Assembly (NCBI GenBank): GCA_024401715.1
Contig: JAKSKO010000026.1
Span: 1-32,052 of the forward strand
Length of the DNA: 32,052 bases
Source: Bacteroidales bacterium
Lineage (GTDB): Bacteria > Bacteroidota > Bacteroidia > Bacteroidales > UBA932
Direction of reading: 5' to 3'
This document shows positions 24,650 to 32,052 of the stretch, one piece after another (the stretch's first letter is position 1; the number at the start of each line of letters is the position of its first letter). The translations under genes were made by a program, and so were the position numbers. The notes under the pieces are model-generated. The model worked only from the letters and a program-made list of their open reading frames with translations, was not told the DNA's origin and made no database searches.

Positions 24650-27594
24650 GAAAAAGCCTCCTCATAACGCTTTTCCTGGTTCTGGGCCTTTCAGCAAAGG
24701 CTCAGTTCAATTTAAGCGAAAATGATCCGGCTTCAACAAGATGGATGAGCATATCCTCATCCAATTTCAAGATGATATATCCACAGTACTGCGATTCCCT
24801 TGCAAGGGTTTATCTGCAGGAACTGGAGTATTACAGGCCAAGGGTGGCAAACAGTCTGGGAATGGTTTCGGGCCAGTTCCAGAGACGTCCCCTGGATGTT
24901 ATAATGCACGTGCGCAACGGCGCGTCAAACGGTCTTGTGGGCTGGACTCCAAGCCGTATGGAGGTGCAGACCATTCCGGAATGGACACATACAACGGGTA
25001 TGCTGTGGGTGGACATGCTTGCCGTTCATGAAGGCAGGCACGCTGCCCAGATGCAGGCCGGCTACAGAAGGGTGTTCCGTCCTTTCCGCTATATTCTGGG
25101 CCAGATTGTTCCCGGTGCGGTATCGGCATATCCGGGAACTCTGCTTTCAGAGGGTGATGCGGTTGTGGCAGAGACTGCCCTCACGCGCTTCGGCCGCGGC
25201 AGGGATCCGCGTTTTCTGGGCCGATACATGTACAGCTTCGATAACAACGATTTCCGCAGCTATCCAAGATGGCGTTACGGCTCTTTCTACAGGCCGGCGC
25301 CGAATAATTATGCGCTGGGTTATGCCATGGTATCGGGTGCCCGCATAGCTTTCAACGCCCCTTATTTCATGGCCGACTATCTGGATTATGTGGCCAGGCG
25401 CCCCTATGACCCGTGGCCTTTGCGCCATACGCTTCGCCGCAACAGCGGCAACAAATTCCGGCAGAACTTCCGCGATGTGATGGCAGTCCATTATGAGGAC
25501 TGGCTGCATGATGCGCAGAAGCGCGGCCCTTTCACCCCTTCGCACCAGCTTGGCATGCCGGTGAAGAGGATGACGGAGTACAGCAACGGCGTCAATAACG
25601 GGGACGTGCAGCTATGGGTGAAAAGCGACATCTACCACAATCCGCGCCTTGTATCGATAGATTCCCTGGGCAGGGAGAAACGCATTGCCGCCGTGCCATC
25701 ATATATGGGCGGGATAGGCGATCACCAGAATCAGACCAGAATCTTCTGGAGCGAACTCCGCAACGACCCCCGCTGGGGCCAGGTGAACCATGTTGTGATA
25801 CGCGAGTACAATCTGGGAACACGCCACCGCAGATACATAACAAGGAAACATACCAATATTTCCCCCGTGCAATTCACAGACAGCACCCTTATAGCCATCC
25901 ACTATGATGACAACGAGGCTGTGCGTCTTGTGGAGCTTGCCATTGCCGACGGCACGGAGCTGAGGCACCTGGACGTCCCGTCCGGAATTCAGCCTTATAT
26001 GCTGGACTATGACGGCAGCCATGTGTATATGCTGGCTGTTACGAAAGAGGGTATGGGATTGTGGCGCTGCACGGAAAATGCCTATGAAGTGCTTCTGCAG
26101 CCTATCCCCGTCATAATGGAGGACCTTATGCGTGCGGACGATGCCCTGTGCTTCAGCTGCAACCTGAACGGCGTGATGGAGTTTTACATGTACAGGCCGC
26201 AGTCAAACAGGCTGTACCAGCTTACCAGCACCCTGTACGGAGGACTCAACTTCAATTACTGCGCTAACGGCGATGTAAGTTTCACCCAGTATGAAGGCAG
26301 GGGTGAAGCCATAAAGGTGGTGAAAAAAGACAGTCTTCTGTGGAAAGAGGTGGACTGGAGCAATTATCACCGCTATGCCGTTGCCGACAAGCTTTCCCGC
26401 CAGGAAGACACTCTGGTTTTTGACCAGCGTCTTAGAATTCCCCGCAAGCTGGATATGACAAGCGAAACGGAGTTTTCAAAACCTCAGCGCCACAAAAAGG
26501 CCGCACATTTCCTGCGCATACACTCCTGGGCTCCGCTTTACGTGAACCAGGATGTCATAAATGCTATTTCATTCGACAATGTTCAAAATATTGCACAGCC
26601 GGGAGCAAGCATATGGTTCCAGAACAGCGGCAGCACCTTCTATGGCAATGTGGCCTACAAGGCGGCAAAGGATTATGAAAGCGGCAAATGGTTCCATAGC
26701 GGTCATCTGAAATTAACGTACACGGGCCTGTATCCCGTATTCGAGTTCAGCGCCGATGTGAACGAAAGGTATATGCAGTATGTGAACAAGCAGATTTTCC
26801 TTCCGATGGGCAAGGATGTGGGCCTGTACAGGGATGTTCTGTATACATCCAATCTGCCTTTCTTCCAGATGAATCTCAGGAGCTATATCCCTTTGCAGTG
26901 GTCCCGCGGAACACATTATCTGGGCCTTGTGCCTTCTGTTAGCCTGTCTTTCAACAACGACAGAGATTATGGCAGGCCAACTTTCCTGGCACGGGCCGGA
27001 ATAAGGGGCTATATCATGGCGCCAACTCCCCGGGCGGCGGTTTATCCGCGCTGGGGTGTGGGTGCGGAACTCCAGTGGCTGGATCCTTACGGCCTTGTTT
27101 ATGCCTACGCCTATGCTCCGGGCATTGCCGCCGGCCAGGGCCTCAAGCTTGCTTTCGCTTTCCAGGCAATAACGCCCCTGCAGACCAGTCCTATGTATAT
27201 TGGCGGTTTCAGGAATATGCTGCCAAGGGGATTTGCTAACTACGCCGCCCTTTCATTGGCCTACCGCAGCGGCATCTCCGCTACCGTGGACTATGCCATA
27301 CCGTTTGATATGGGAGACTGGTACATAGGATCGGCCTTCTACTGCAAAAGAGGTATTGTAACTCCTTTCTTCGATTACAGCCACACCAGGGCTTACAATA
27401 AAACTTACAATGGCGGTTCCCTGTACAGCGCGGGTTTCTCTTTCGAAATGGACTTCGGTGCGTTTTTCTGGGTGAAGACTCCTGTACGTCTGGGCTTCAT
27501 GGCCGCGTTCAACGGTGGAGATGCCACAACATTCAACAACATTGCGGACCGCCTGTATGTGGGTCCGATTTTCAGCGTAACACTACCTAACTGA
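24646..27594 (+). CDS. Secreted HExxH protein with propeller-like and barrel-like regions
   Basis: A 982-residue exported protein that I cannot assign to a named family. GTG 24646 overlaps the lysA stop and gives a good signal peptide, MRKSLLITLFLVLGLSAKAQ. Residues about 30-300 contain HEGRH at 128-132, an HExxH zinc-binding motif in LAVHEGRHAAQMQAGYRR, with SEGDAVVAE (Glu169, Glu176) downstream where a gluzincin would place its third ligand. The middle (about 310-600) has repeats in the style of a TolB-like propeller, for example TRIFWSELRNDPRWGQVNH and SPVQFTDSTLIAIHYDDNEA. The last 330 residues are rich in aromatic strands and resemble an outer-membrane barrel, for example FFDYSHTRAYNKTYNGGSLY. 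Likely an outer-membrane-anchored, periplasm- or surface-facing peptidase; activity is inferred. Confidence 0.75.
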   Translation: MRKSLLITLFLVLGLSAKAQFNLSENDPASTRWMSISSSNFKMIYPQYCDSLARVYLQELEYYRPRVANSLGMVSGQFQRRPLDVIMHVRNGASNGLVGWTPSRMEVQTIPEWTHTTGMLWVDMLAVHEGRHAAQMQAGYRRVFRPFRYILGQIVPGAVSAYPGTLLSEGDAVVAETALTRFGRGRDPRFLGRYMYSFDNNDFRSYPRWRYGSFYRPAPNNYALGYAMVSGARIAFNAPYFMADYLDYVARRPYDPWPLRHTLRRNSGNKFRQNFRDVMAVHYEDWLHDAQKRGPFTPSHQLGMPVKRMTEYSNGVNNGDVQLWVKSDIYHNPRLVSIDSLGREKRIAAVPSYMGGIGDHQNQTRIFWSELRNDPRWGQVNHVVIREYNLGTRHRRYITRKHTNISPVQFTDSTLIAIHYDDNEAVRLVELAIADGTELRHLDVPSGIQPYMLDYDGSHVYMLAVTKEGMGLWRCTENAYEVLLQPIPVIMEDLMRADDALCFSCNLNGVMEFYMYRPQSNRLYQLTSTLYGGLNFNYCANGDVSFTQYEGRGEAIKVVKKDSLLWKEVDWSNYHRYAVADKLSRQEDTLVFDQRLRIPRKLDMTSETEFSKPQRHKKAAHFLRIHSWAPLYVNQDVINAISFDNVQNIAQPGASIWFQNSGSTFYGNVAYKAAKDYESGKWFHSGHLKLTYTGLYPVFEFSADVNERYMQYVNKQIFLPMGKDVGLYRDVLYTSNLPFFQMNLRSYIPLQWSRGTHYLGLVPSVSLSFNNDRDYGRPTFLARAGIRGYIMAPTPRAAVYPRWGVGAELQWLDPYGLVYAYAYAPGIAAGQGLKLAFAFQAITPLQTSPMYIGGFRNMLPRGFANYAALSLAYRSGISATVDYAIPFDMGDWYIGSAFYCKRGIVTPFFDYSHTRAYNKTYNGGSLYSAGFSFEMDFGAFFWVKTPVRLGFMAAFNGGDATTFNNIADRLYVGPIFSVTLPN

Positions 27595-27595
27595 T

Positions 27596-28210
27596 ATGTC
27601 ACTTAAATCACAAGCACTTGCAGTCTGCCAGAAATGCGGCAAAGAGCACAGAGTGGAAATCTACAAGTCCATCAATACGGCCACAGACCCGGATCTGAAG
27701 GCCAAGGTCCTGAACGGGGAACTTTTCCTGTGGGAATGCCCGGATTGCGGCACAGGCAATCTGGTGGCCTATGACTGCCTTTATCACGATCCAGATGAGA
27801 AATTCATGGTGTGGATGCGGCCTTGCGGCGAGCCTCAGGGGCCGGAAAAAGACGCCATCATGCGTCAGGCAAAGGCCATGGGAGATTACAAGCTTAGGAT
27901 TGTGGCCAATGCCGGAGACCTTATGGAGAAGGTGCTGGTGTTCGATGCCGGTTTCAATGACAGGACCATAGAGCTGGTGAAATTCGTGGCCGGCAGGGAA
28001 CTGGAAGGCGTAAGCAAACTGCATTTCTACCGCATGCAGGATGATGTGATGGTATTTTCCGGAGTGAAGAACGGAAAGATGGAGGGTTTCGGCTTCGGCC
28101 TCAACGTATATGAAGACTGCCAGGGAATTCTGGAGAGGAACGAAGCGATTGCACGTGAAGACGGTTTTGCAACAATAGACCAGGATTGGGTGGACTCCAT
28201 CATGAACTAA
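27596..28210 (+). CDS. CpXC domain protein
   Basis: A 204-residue cytoplasmic protein with an N-terminal CpXC domain (PF14353 type). Two CxxC pairs, Cys11/Cys14 in CQKCGKEH and Cys48/Cys51 in ECPDCGTG, probably bind zinc, and KSINTATDPDLKAKVLNGEL between them followed by YHDPDEKFMVWM is typical of the family. The C-terminal half (about 90-204) is an uncharacterised alpha/beta region. Function is unknown. It begins 2 bases after the HExxH gene ends (TGATATG), so the two are surely in one transcript. Confidence 0.85.
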   Translation: MSLKSQALAVCQKCGKEHRVEIYKSINTATDPDLKAKVLNGELFLWECPDCGTGNLVAYDCLYHDPDEKFMVWMRPCGEPQGPEKDAIMRQAKAMGDYKLRIVANAGDLMEKVLVFDAGFNDRTIELVKFVAGRELEGVSKLHFYRMQDDVMVFSGVKNGKMEGFGFGLNVYEDCQGILERNEAIAREDGFATIDQDWVDSIMN

Positions 28211-28242
28211 TTGATTATTAAGCAAAAAAAAAGTATATTTGT
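28211..28242 (+). promoter_or_regulatory. Candidate promoter of the Na/Pi cotransporter gene
   Basis: TTG at 28211-28213, a 20-nt spacer holding a run of nine A residues, and TATATTTGT at 28234-28242, an exact TAnnTTTGY box. The ATG follows at 28272, leaving a leader of about 26 bases. This is the best complete Bacteroidota-type promoter in the window and lies in the only sizeable gap of the lysA-to-thyA stretch. Confidence 0.6.
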
Positions 28243-28271
28243 CCTCTATTCGCAACTAATCGGAAAAACAT

Positions 28272-30020
28272 ATGGAATTGACACTTCAAATCATACAGCT
28301 GGTGGGTTCTCTGGGACTCTTCCTTTTCGGTATGACCCTCATGAGTGAGAGCCTGCAGAAAATGGCAGGTAGCAAACTGCGCAATGTGATGGCGCAGATG
28401 ACCTCGAACCCTCTGAAACGAGTTCTCACAGGTACCACCATCACTGCCCTTGTCCAGTCTTCGGCCGCAACGACAATCATGGTTGTGAGCTTCGTCAACG
28501 CCGGCCTGCTAAGCCTTGGAAGCGGTATCGGAGTTATCATGGGTGCCAACATCGGTACCACAATATCGGCCTGGATTGTGGCTGTGTTCGGCTTCAGCTT
28601 CAACATTGCCAGCATTTCAATTCCGCTTATGGCCATTGCCTTTATCCTGAACATGATAAAGAGCAAGACCTGCAAGACTGTAAGCAGCTTCCTTTTCGGT
28701 TTCTCTCTGATGTTCCTGGGTCTGGGATCACTGAAAGAGGCGGCAGGTATTCTTTTTGCCGGTGACGGTATCCAGAACTTCCTGGCTTCCCTCACATCCA
28801 ACCCTAACTTCCTGAAGGTTCTGCTCTTCCTTGTAATAGGTACTTTCCTCACCATACTTTTCCAGAGCTCGGCCGCTACAATGGCCCTCACAATGACTCT
28901 GGTTGCAATGGGTGTTCTTCCATACCAGCTTGCAGCCGCAATGGTGCTTGGTGAGAACATAGGTACCACTATCACTGCAAACATAGCCGCATCGGTGGGT
29001 AACGTTTCCTCACGCCGCGCGGCTCTTGCACATACGGTTTTCAACGTATTCGGTGTAATCTGGGTGCTTTGCCTGTTCAAACCGTTCCTAAACCTTGTGT
29101 GCGGCATTGTGGGCAGCTTCGGTCTTCCAAGCCCTATGGGAGAGGAGTTTGCCGATCCGGACTTCCTTGCCAACCCTGAGAACGCCACTCTCATCAACAC
29201 CGCGCTCCTTTACAGCGTTGCAACCCTGCACACTATCTTCAATCTCACCAACACACTCATCCTCATCTGGTTCGTTCCTCAGATAGAGAAGCTGGTATCC
29301 ACCATCATTCCGAACCCGGCAGGCGAAGAGGAGTTCCGCCTCAAATTCATTTCCGGCGGTGTTCAGGGTACTGCCGAGGTTGCCCTTGTTGAGGCCCGTC
29401 AGGAGGTTGTTCATTTCGGCCAGATCTGCCGCAAAGGTTTCGGCTATGTGCGTGATGCCATCAACATGCAGGAGAGAGACAAATTCAATCCTATCCAGGA
29501 GAAACTCATCAAATATGAGGATATCACAGACAAGATAGAATTCGAAATTGCCGCATATCTGAACGAAGTTTCCAAAGGAGAGGTTTCCGATGATGCAGAG
29601 AACCGTATCAAGGCAATGTACAAGATGATTGGCGAGATGGAAAGCCTTGGCGACAGCGGAGAGGCCATCGGCCGTATGCTGGTGCGCAAGTTCACTCACG
29701 AGAAGGTATTCACAGAGAGCATTCTGAAGAACCTGAACGAAATGATGGATCTTGTGGAGAAAGCCTACGAGGTTATGCTGGAGAACATTTCCACTCCATA
29801 CTCGGCTTATACAGACCTTAGCGCTGCTTATGCTGCAGAGGATGCCATCAACCAGATGCGTGACCGTCTGCGCGAGGAGAATATCGTAGACCTGGAGGCA
29901 GGAAAATACCACTATCTGGTGGGTGTATACTACATGGATGTCGTATCAGAGCTGGAGCACATCGGTGACTTCATCATAAACATCTCACAGGCCAAGGCCA
30001 AAGTTGCCACAATGCAATAG
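28272..30020 (+). CDS. Na/Pi cotransporter family protein with PhoU-like C-terminal domain
   Basis: A 582-residue inner-membrane protein of the NptA/YjbB group (PF02690), which moves phosphate with sodium; bacterial members can export Pi. The family inverted repeat is plain: QSSAATTIM at about 62 and QSSAATMAL at about 197, each followed by a Gly-x-Asn-Ile-Gly-Thr-Thr motif (GANIGTT near 94, GENIGTT near 227). Membrane helices fill the first 340 residues. The rest is a helical PhoU-like domain containing DKIEFEIAAYLNEVSKGEVS, as in regulators of phosphate transport. Its stop codon TAG shares its last base with the GTG of the following lipoprotein gene, so the two are coupled. Codon use is fairly biased, suggesting good expression. 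Confidence 0.93.
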   Translation: MELTLQIIQLVGSLGLFLFGMTLMSESLQKMAGSKLRNVMAQMTSNPLKRVLTGTTITALVQSSAATTIMVVSFVNAGLLSLGSGIGVIMGANIGTTISAWIVAVFGFSFNIASISIPLMAIAFILNMIKSKTCKTVSSFLFGFSLMFLGLGSLKEAAGILFAGDGIQNFLASLTSNPNFLKVLLFLVIGTFLTILFQSSAATMALTMTLVAMGVLPYQLAAAMVLGENIGTTITANIAASVGNVSSRRAALAHTVFNVFGVIWVLCLFKPFLNLVCGIVGSFGLPSPMGEEFADPDFLANPENATLINTALLYSVATLHTIFNLTNTLILIWFVPQIEKLVSTIIPNPAGEEEFRLKFISGGVQGTAEVALVEARQEVVHFGQICRKGFGYVRDAINMQERDKFNPIQEKLIKYEDITDKIEFEIAAYLNEVSKGEVSDDAENRIKAMYKMIGEMESLGDSGEAIGRMLVRKFTHEKVFTESILKNLNEMMDLVEKAYEVMLENISTPYSAYTDLSAAYAAEDAINQMRDRLREENIVDLEAGKYHYLVGVYYMDVVSELEHIGDFIINISQAKAKVATMQ

Positions 30021-30979
30021 TGTCTTGCACCCGTCATACAATCTGCTGCCTTCTTCTGTTCCTGTGCTGCGCCTGCGGCCAGAGCGGCAAGAAGGCACAG
30101 CCGTTCAAGGCCCTTGCCTTCCCTTTGGTGAATGTTCCGGTAATGCTGGAAGAGGACCAGAGGCTGGACTATCTTGTGGAGCATTTCTTTGACGCCTTCA
30201 CGGCCCCGGACAGGCATTTCCCTTCCGATTCCCTTCTGATAGGGGGTGTGGAGAAAGGGGAGGTGGAGCAGGCTTTCGCCAACTACACCATGCTTATGGA
30301 ACAGGTGCCCCTGGACCAGGCCCGCGCCGGCATCACAAGGCTTGCTGAAAGGCTGGTCTGCTGCGAGATGGCAGATACCACACAGGGCTTCCTGGCGGCT
30401 TTCGGGGCAGTTGTGGAAAGATATCTCTATGATCCCAATTCACCGATGAGGGACGAGGATATCTACGCAGCCTATGCCTCTGTAATGGCTTCCTGCCCGC
30501 TGAAGGATGCAGCCTCAAGGGAAAGATATGCCGGCGAGGCCGAAATGTGCAGTTTCAACAGCCGCGGAAGCAGGGCGGCGGATTTCACATTCAGCGACAG
30601 AAACGGCAAGGTGCACAGCCTCTACGGGGTGAAGGCGGAATACACAGTGCTGTTTTTCAGCAATCCCGGCTGCACGGCCTGCAAGGAGATCATAGACAAC
30701 CTTGTGATGGCCTCTTTCATAGATGAGAACATAAGGCAGAAACGCCTTGCCATAGTGAACGTCTACATAGACGACTCCATAGACGAGTGGTACAGCTATA
30801 TGTCCGTATATCCCAACACATGGTACAACGGTTTCGACCATAACCAGGTGATTAGGACGGAAAATCTGTATAATGTGCGTGCAATTCCTTCACTTTATCT
30901 GCTGGATTCGGAAAAAAATGTTATCTTGAAGGATTGCACTCCGGAAAGGCTTTTTGCCAGCCTGGACGCCATACTGTAA
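30020..30979 (+). CDS. Thioredoxin-like lipoprotein (DUF5106-type)
   Basis: A 319-residue envelope protein. The start is GTG 30020, overlapping the transporter stop by one base. The N-terminus CCLLLFLCCACGQSGK is a lipoprotein-like signal, although cysteines at -2 and -3 make the lipobox atypical. An all-helical domain (about 40-170) resembles DUF5106 of Bacteroidota, followed by a thioredoxin fold with AADFTFSDRNGKVHSLYG, the CxxC motif Cys218-Thr-Ala-Cys221 in FFSNPGCTACKEI, and a cis-proline loop RAIPSLYLLD. It probably reduces or isomerises disulfides, or senses redox state, in the periplasm. Its substrate and any link to phosphate transport are unknown. Confidence 0.82.
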   Translation: MSCTRHTICCLLLFLCCACGQSGKKAQPFKALAFPLVNVPVMLEEDQRLDYLVEHFFDAFTAPDRHFPSDSLLIGGVEKGEVEQAFANYTMLMEQVPLDQARAGITRLAERLVCCEMADTTQGFLAAFGAVVERYLYDPNSPMRDEDIYAAYASVMASCPLKDAASRERYAGEAEMCSFNSRGSRAADFTFSDRNGKVHSLYGVKAEYTVLFFSNPGCTACKEIIDNLVMASFIDENIRQKRLAIVNVYIDDSIDEWYSYMSVYPNTWYNGFDHNQVIRTENLYNVRAIPSLYLLDSEKNVILKDCTPERLFASLDAIL

Positions 30980-30990
30980 AAAAGGAAAAT

Positions 30991-30999
30991 CATATTTGT
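30991..30999 (+). promoter_or_regulatory. Weak candidate thyA promoter core
   Basis: CATATTTGT is one mismatch from TAnnTTTGY and lies 16 bases before the thyA ATG at 31016. It overlaps the small palindrome TTGTTAAACAA at 30996-31006. No -33 box is visible. Confidence 0.3.
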
Positions 31000-31015
31000 T
31001 AAACAAGCGTTAACG

Positions 31016-31810
31016 ATGAAACAATACCTAGACCTGCTCCGTGATGTAATGGAGAACGGAACTATCAAAACAGACCGCACAGGTGTGGGCACCAAAAGTG
31101 TGTTCGGACGCCAGATGCGTTTCAATCTTGCCGAAGGATTCCCTCTCCTCACTACAAAAAAAGTACACCTGAAAAGCATCATACACGAGCTTTTGTGGTT
31201 CATTGCCGGAGATACCAACATAAAGTACCTGAAGGAGAACGGAGTCCGTATCTGGGATGAATGGGCCGATGAAAATGGCGATCTGGGCCCAGTCTACGGC
31301 CATCAGTGGCGCAGCTGGCCTTCACCTGACGGCAGAACCATAGACCAGCTTTCAAATGTGATAGAGCAGATAAAGAAGACCCCGGACAGCCGCCGTCTCA
31401 TTGTATCGGCATGGAACGTTGCGGAGGTGGACCAGATGGCTCTTCCTCCGTGCCACAGCCTTTTCCAGTTCTATGTGGCCGATGGCAAGCTTAGCTGCCA
31501 GCTTTATCAGCGCAGTGCCGACATGTTCCTTGGCGTGCCTTTCAACATTGCATCCTATGCACTTCTCACCATGATGATAGCGCAGGAATGCGGCCTGGGC
31601 CTTGGTGACTTCGTGCACACCACAGGTGATACGCATGTATATACCAACCATTTCGAGCAGGTTAAGGAGCAGCTTTCACGCACTCCGCGCCAGCTTCCTG
31701 TAATGAAATTGAATCCCGAAGTAAAGAGCGTGTTCGACTTCCGCTACGAGGATTTCACACTGGAAGGCTATGACCCTCATCCGGTTATCAAGGGAAAGGT
31801 AGCGGTATAA
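31016..31810 (+). CDS. thyA: Thymidylate synthase
   Basis: A 264-residue ThyA, which methylates dUMP to dTMP with methylene-tetrahydrofolate. It starts [31 protein letters not shown], with the conserved arginine of the phosphate site. The nucleophile Cys146 is in [12 protein letters not shown], followed by [26 protein letters not shown] and the C-terminal [14 protein letters not shown]. Length equals the E. coli enzyme. In many bacteria the dihydrofolate reductase gene folA follows thyA; here the next gene, 10 bases on, is a transporter, so folA must be elsewhere or absent. Confidence 0.98.
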   Translation: MKQYLDLLRDVMENGTIKTDRTGVGTKSVFGRQMRFNLAEGFPLLTTKKVHLKSIIHELLWFIAGDTNIKYLKENGVRIWDEWADENGDLGPVYGHQWRSWPSPDGRTIDQLSNVIEQIKKTPDSRRLIVSAWNVAEVDQMALPPCHSLFQFYVADGKLSCQLYQRSADMFLGVPFNIASYALLTMMIAQECGLGLGDFVHTTGDTHVYTNHFEQVKEQLSRTPRQLPVMKLNPEVKSVFDFRYEDFTLEGYDPHPVIKGKVAV

Positions 31811-31820
31811 AAAGGTCGGC

Positions 31821-32052
31821 ATGGAAAATAAAGAGAAATTCGGGCGCTTCGGTGCCATTATGGCTATGGCCGGATCTGCCGTGGGCCTTGGAAACATGTG
31901 GCGTTTCCCGTATCTGCTTGGAGAGCACGGCGGTGCCGCCTTCCTTTTCGTATATCTGTTGTTTGCGCTTCTTATTGCGCTTCCGCTGTTTCTGTGCGAG
32001 TTCATCGTGGGAAGACGGGGCGGAGCCAACTGCAGGGGAGCATATGAAAAGC
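31821..32052 (+). CDS. NSS-family sodium-dependent transporter, N-terminal part (3' end outside window)
   Basis: The frame from ATG 31821 stays open to the window end (77 codons). MENKEKFGRFGAIMAMAGSAVGLGNMWRFPYLLGEHGGAAF is the hallmark of the neurotransmitter:sodium symporter (SNF) family: the unwound part of helix 1 with AGSAVGLGNMWRFP forms the sodium and substrate site. Helix 2 follows as FVYLLFALLIALPLFLCEFIVG. Substrate is probably an amino acid but cannot be told from this part. It lies 10 bases behind thyA. Confidence 0.93.
   Translation, partial: MENKEKFGRFGAIMAMAGSAVGLGNMWRFPYLLGEHGGAAFLFVYLLFALLIALPLFLCEFIVGRRGGANCRGAYEK

Noticed and set aside
28286-29912. Long antisense frames (304 and 274 codons) opposite the Na/Pi cotransporter gene.
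   Set aside because: They overlap each other and a clear membrane transporter gene; the Arg- and Ile-rich translations are typical shadows.
1-32052. CRISPR arrays, tRNA, rRNA or prophage genes.
   Set aside because: No spaced direct repeats, no cloverleaf with a CCA-type acceptor and no phage structural genes were noticed on reading both strands by eye.

Overview
This window looks like chromosomal DNA from the order Bacteroidales (phylum Bacteroidota). Several signs agree: a menaquinone-type frdA-frdB pair, the gene order coaX-like / FadL-like outer-membrane protein / TPR protein / lptC / PpiD, secreted GH92 and GH20 glycosidases with lipoprotein signals, a CpXC protein, a DUF5106-thioredoxin lipoprotein, and promoter cores of the Bacteroidota type (TAnnTTTGY) in place of sigma70 boxes. 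Genus cannot be fixed from this sequence; Rikenellaceae or a relative is only a guess.

Layout. 1-492 is the 3' end of hflX (+), facing frdB across a shared two-way terminator. 538-4365 carries frdB, frdA and ruvB, all on the minus strand; the membrane subunit frdC that normally precedes frdA is not there. An AT-rich divergent intergenic region (4366-4626) with DnaA-box-like 9-mers on both strands separates ruvB from mfd. 7837-13877 is an envelope cluster on the plus strand: a CoaX-like protein that lacks the GxDR motif, an outer-membrane barrel, an abundant-looking TPR protein, LptC and a PpiD-type foldase, closed by a hairpin terminator. 13949-19023 holds a GH92 alpha-mannosidase and a GH20 beta-hexosaminidase, both predicted lipoproteins, with ndk on the opposite strand between them.

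19021-20889 is a small remodelled accessory segment on the minus strand: a deleted Gfo/Idh/MocA oxidoreductase relic, an ATPase_2-type P-loop ATPase, and directly behind its stop codon the last 46 codons and right end of an IS200/IS605 tnpB element. That relic supplies the GH20 stop codon and may preserve the 3' part of an omegaRNA.

21069-32052 is again housekeeping and tightly packed on the plus strand: ychF, lysC and lysA (lysine/diaminopimelate synthesis), a 982-residue secreted HExxH protein with propeller-like and barrel-like parts, a CpXC protein, a Na/Pi cotransporter with a PhoU-like tail, a thioredoxin-like lipoprotein, thyA, and the start of an NSS-family sodium-coupled transporter.

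The observations most worth following are the tnpB/omegaRNA relic and its junctions, the precisely deleted catalytic motif in the CoaX homologue, the HExxH envelope protein, and the frd operon without frdC.
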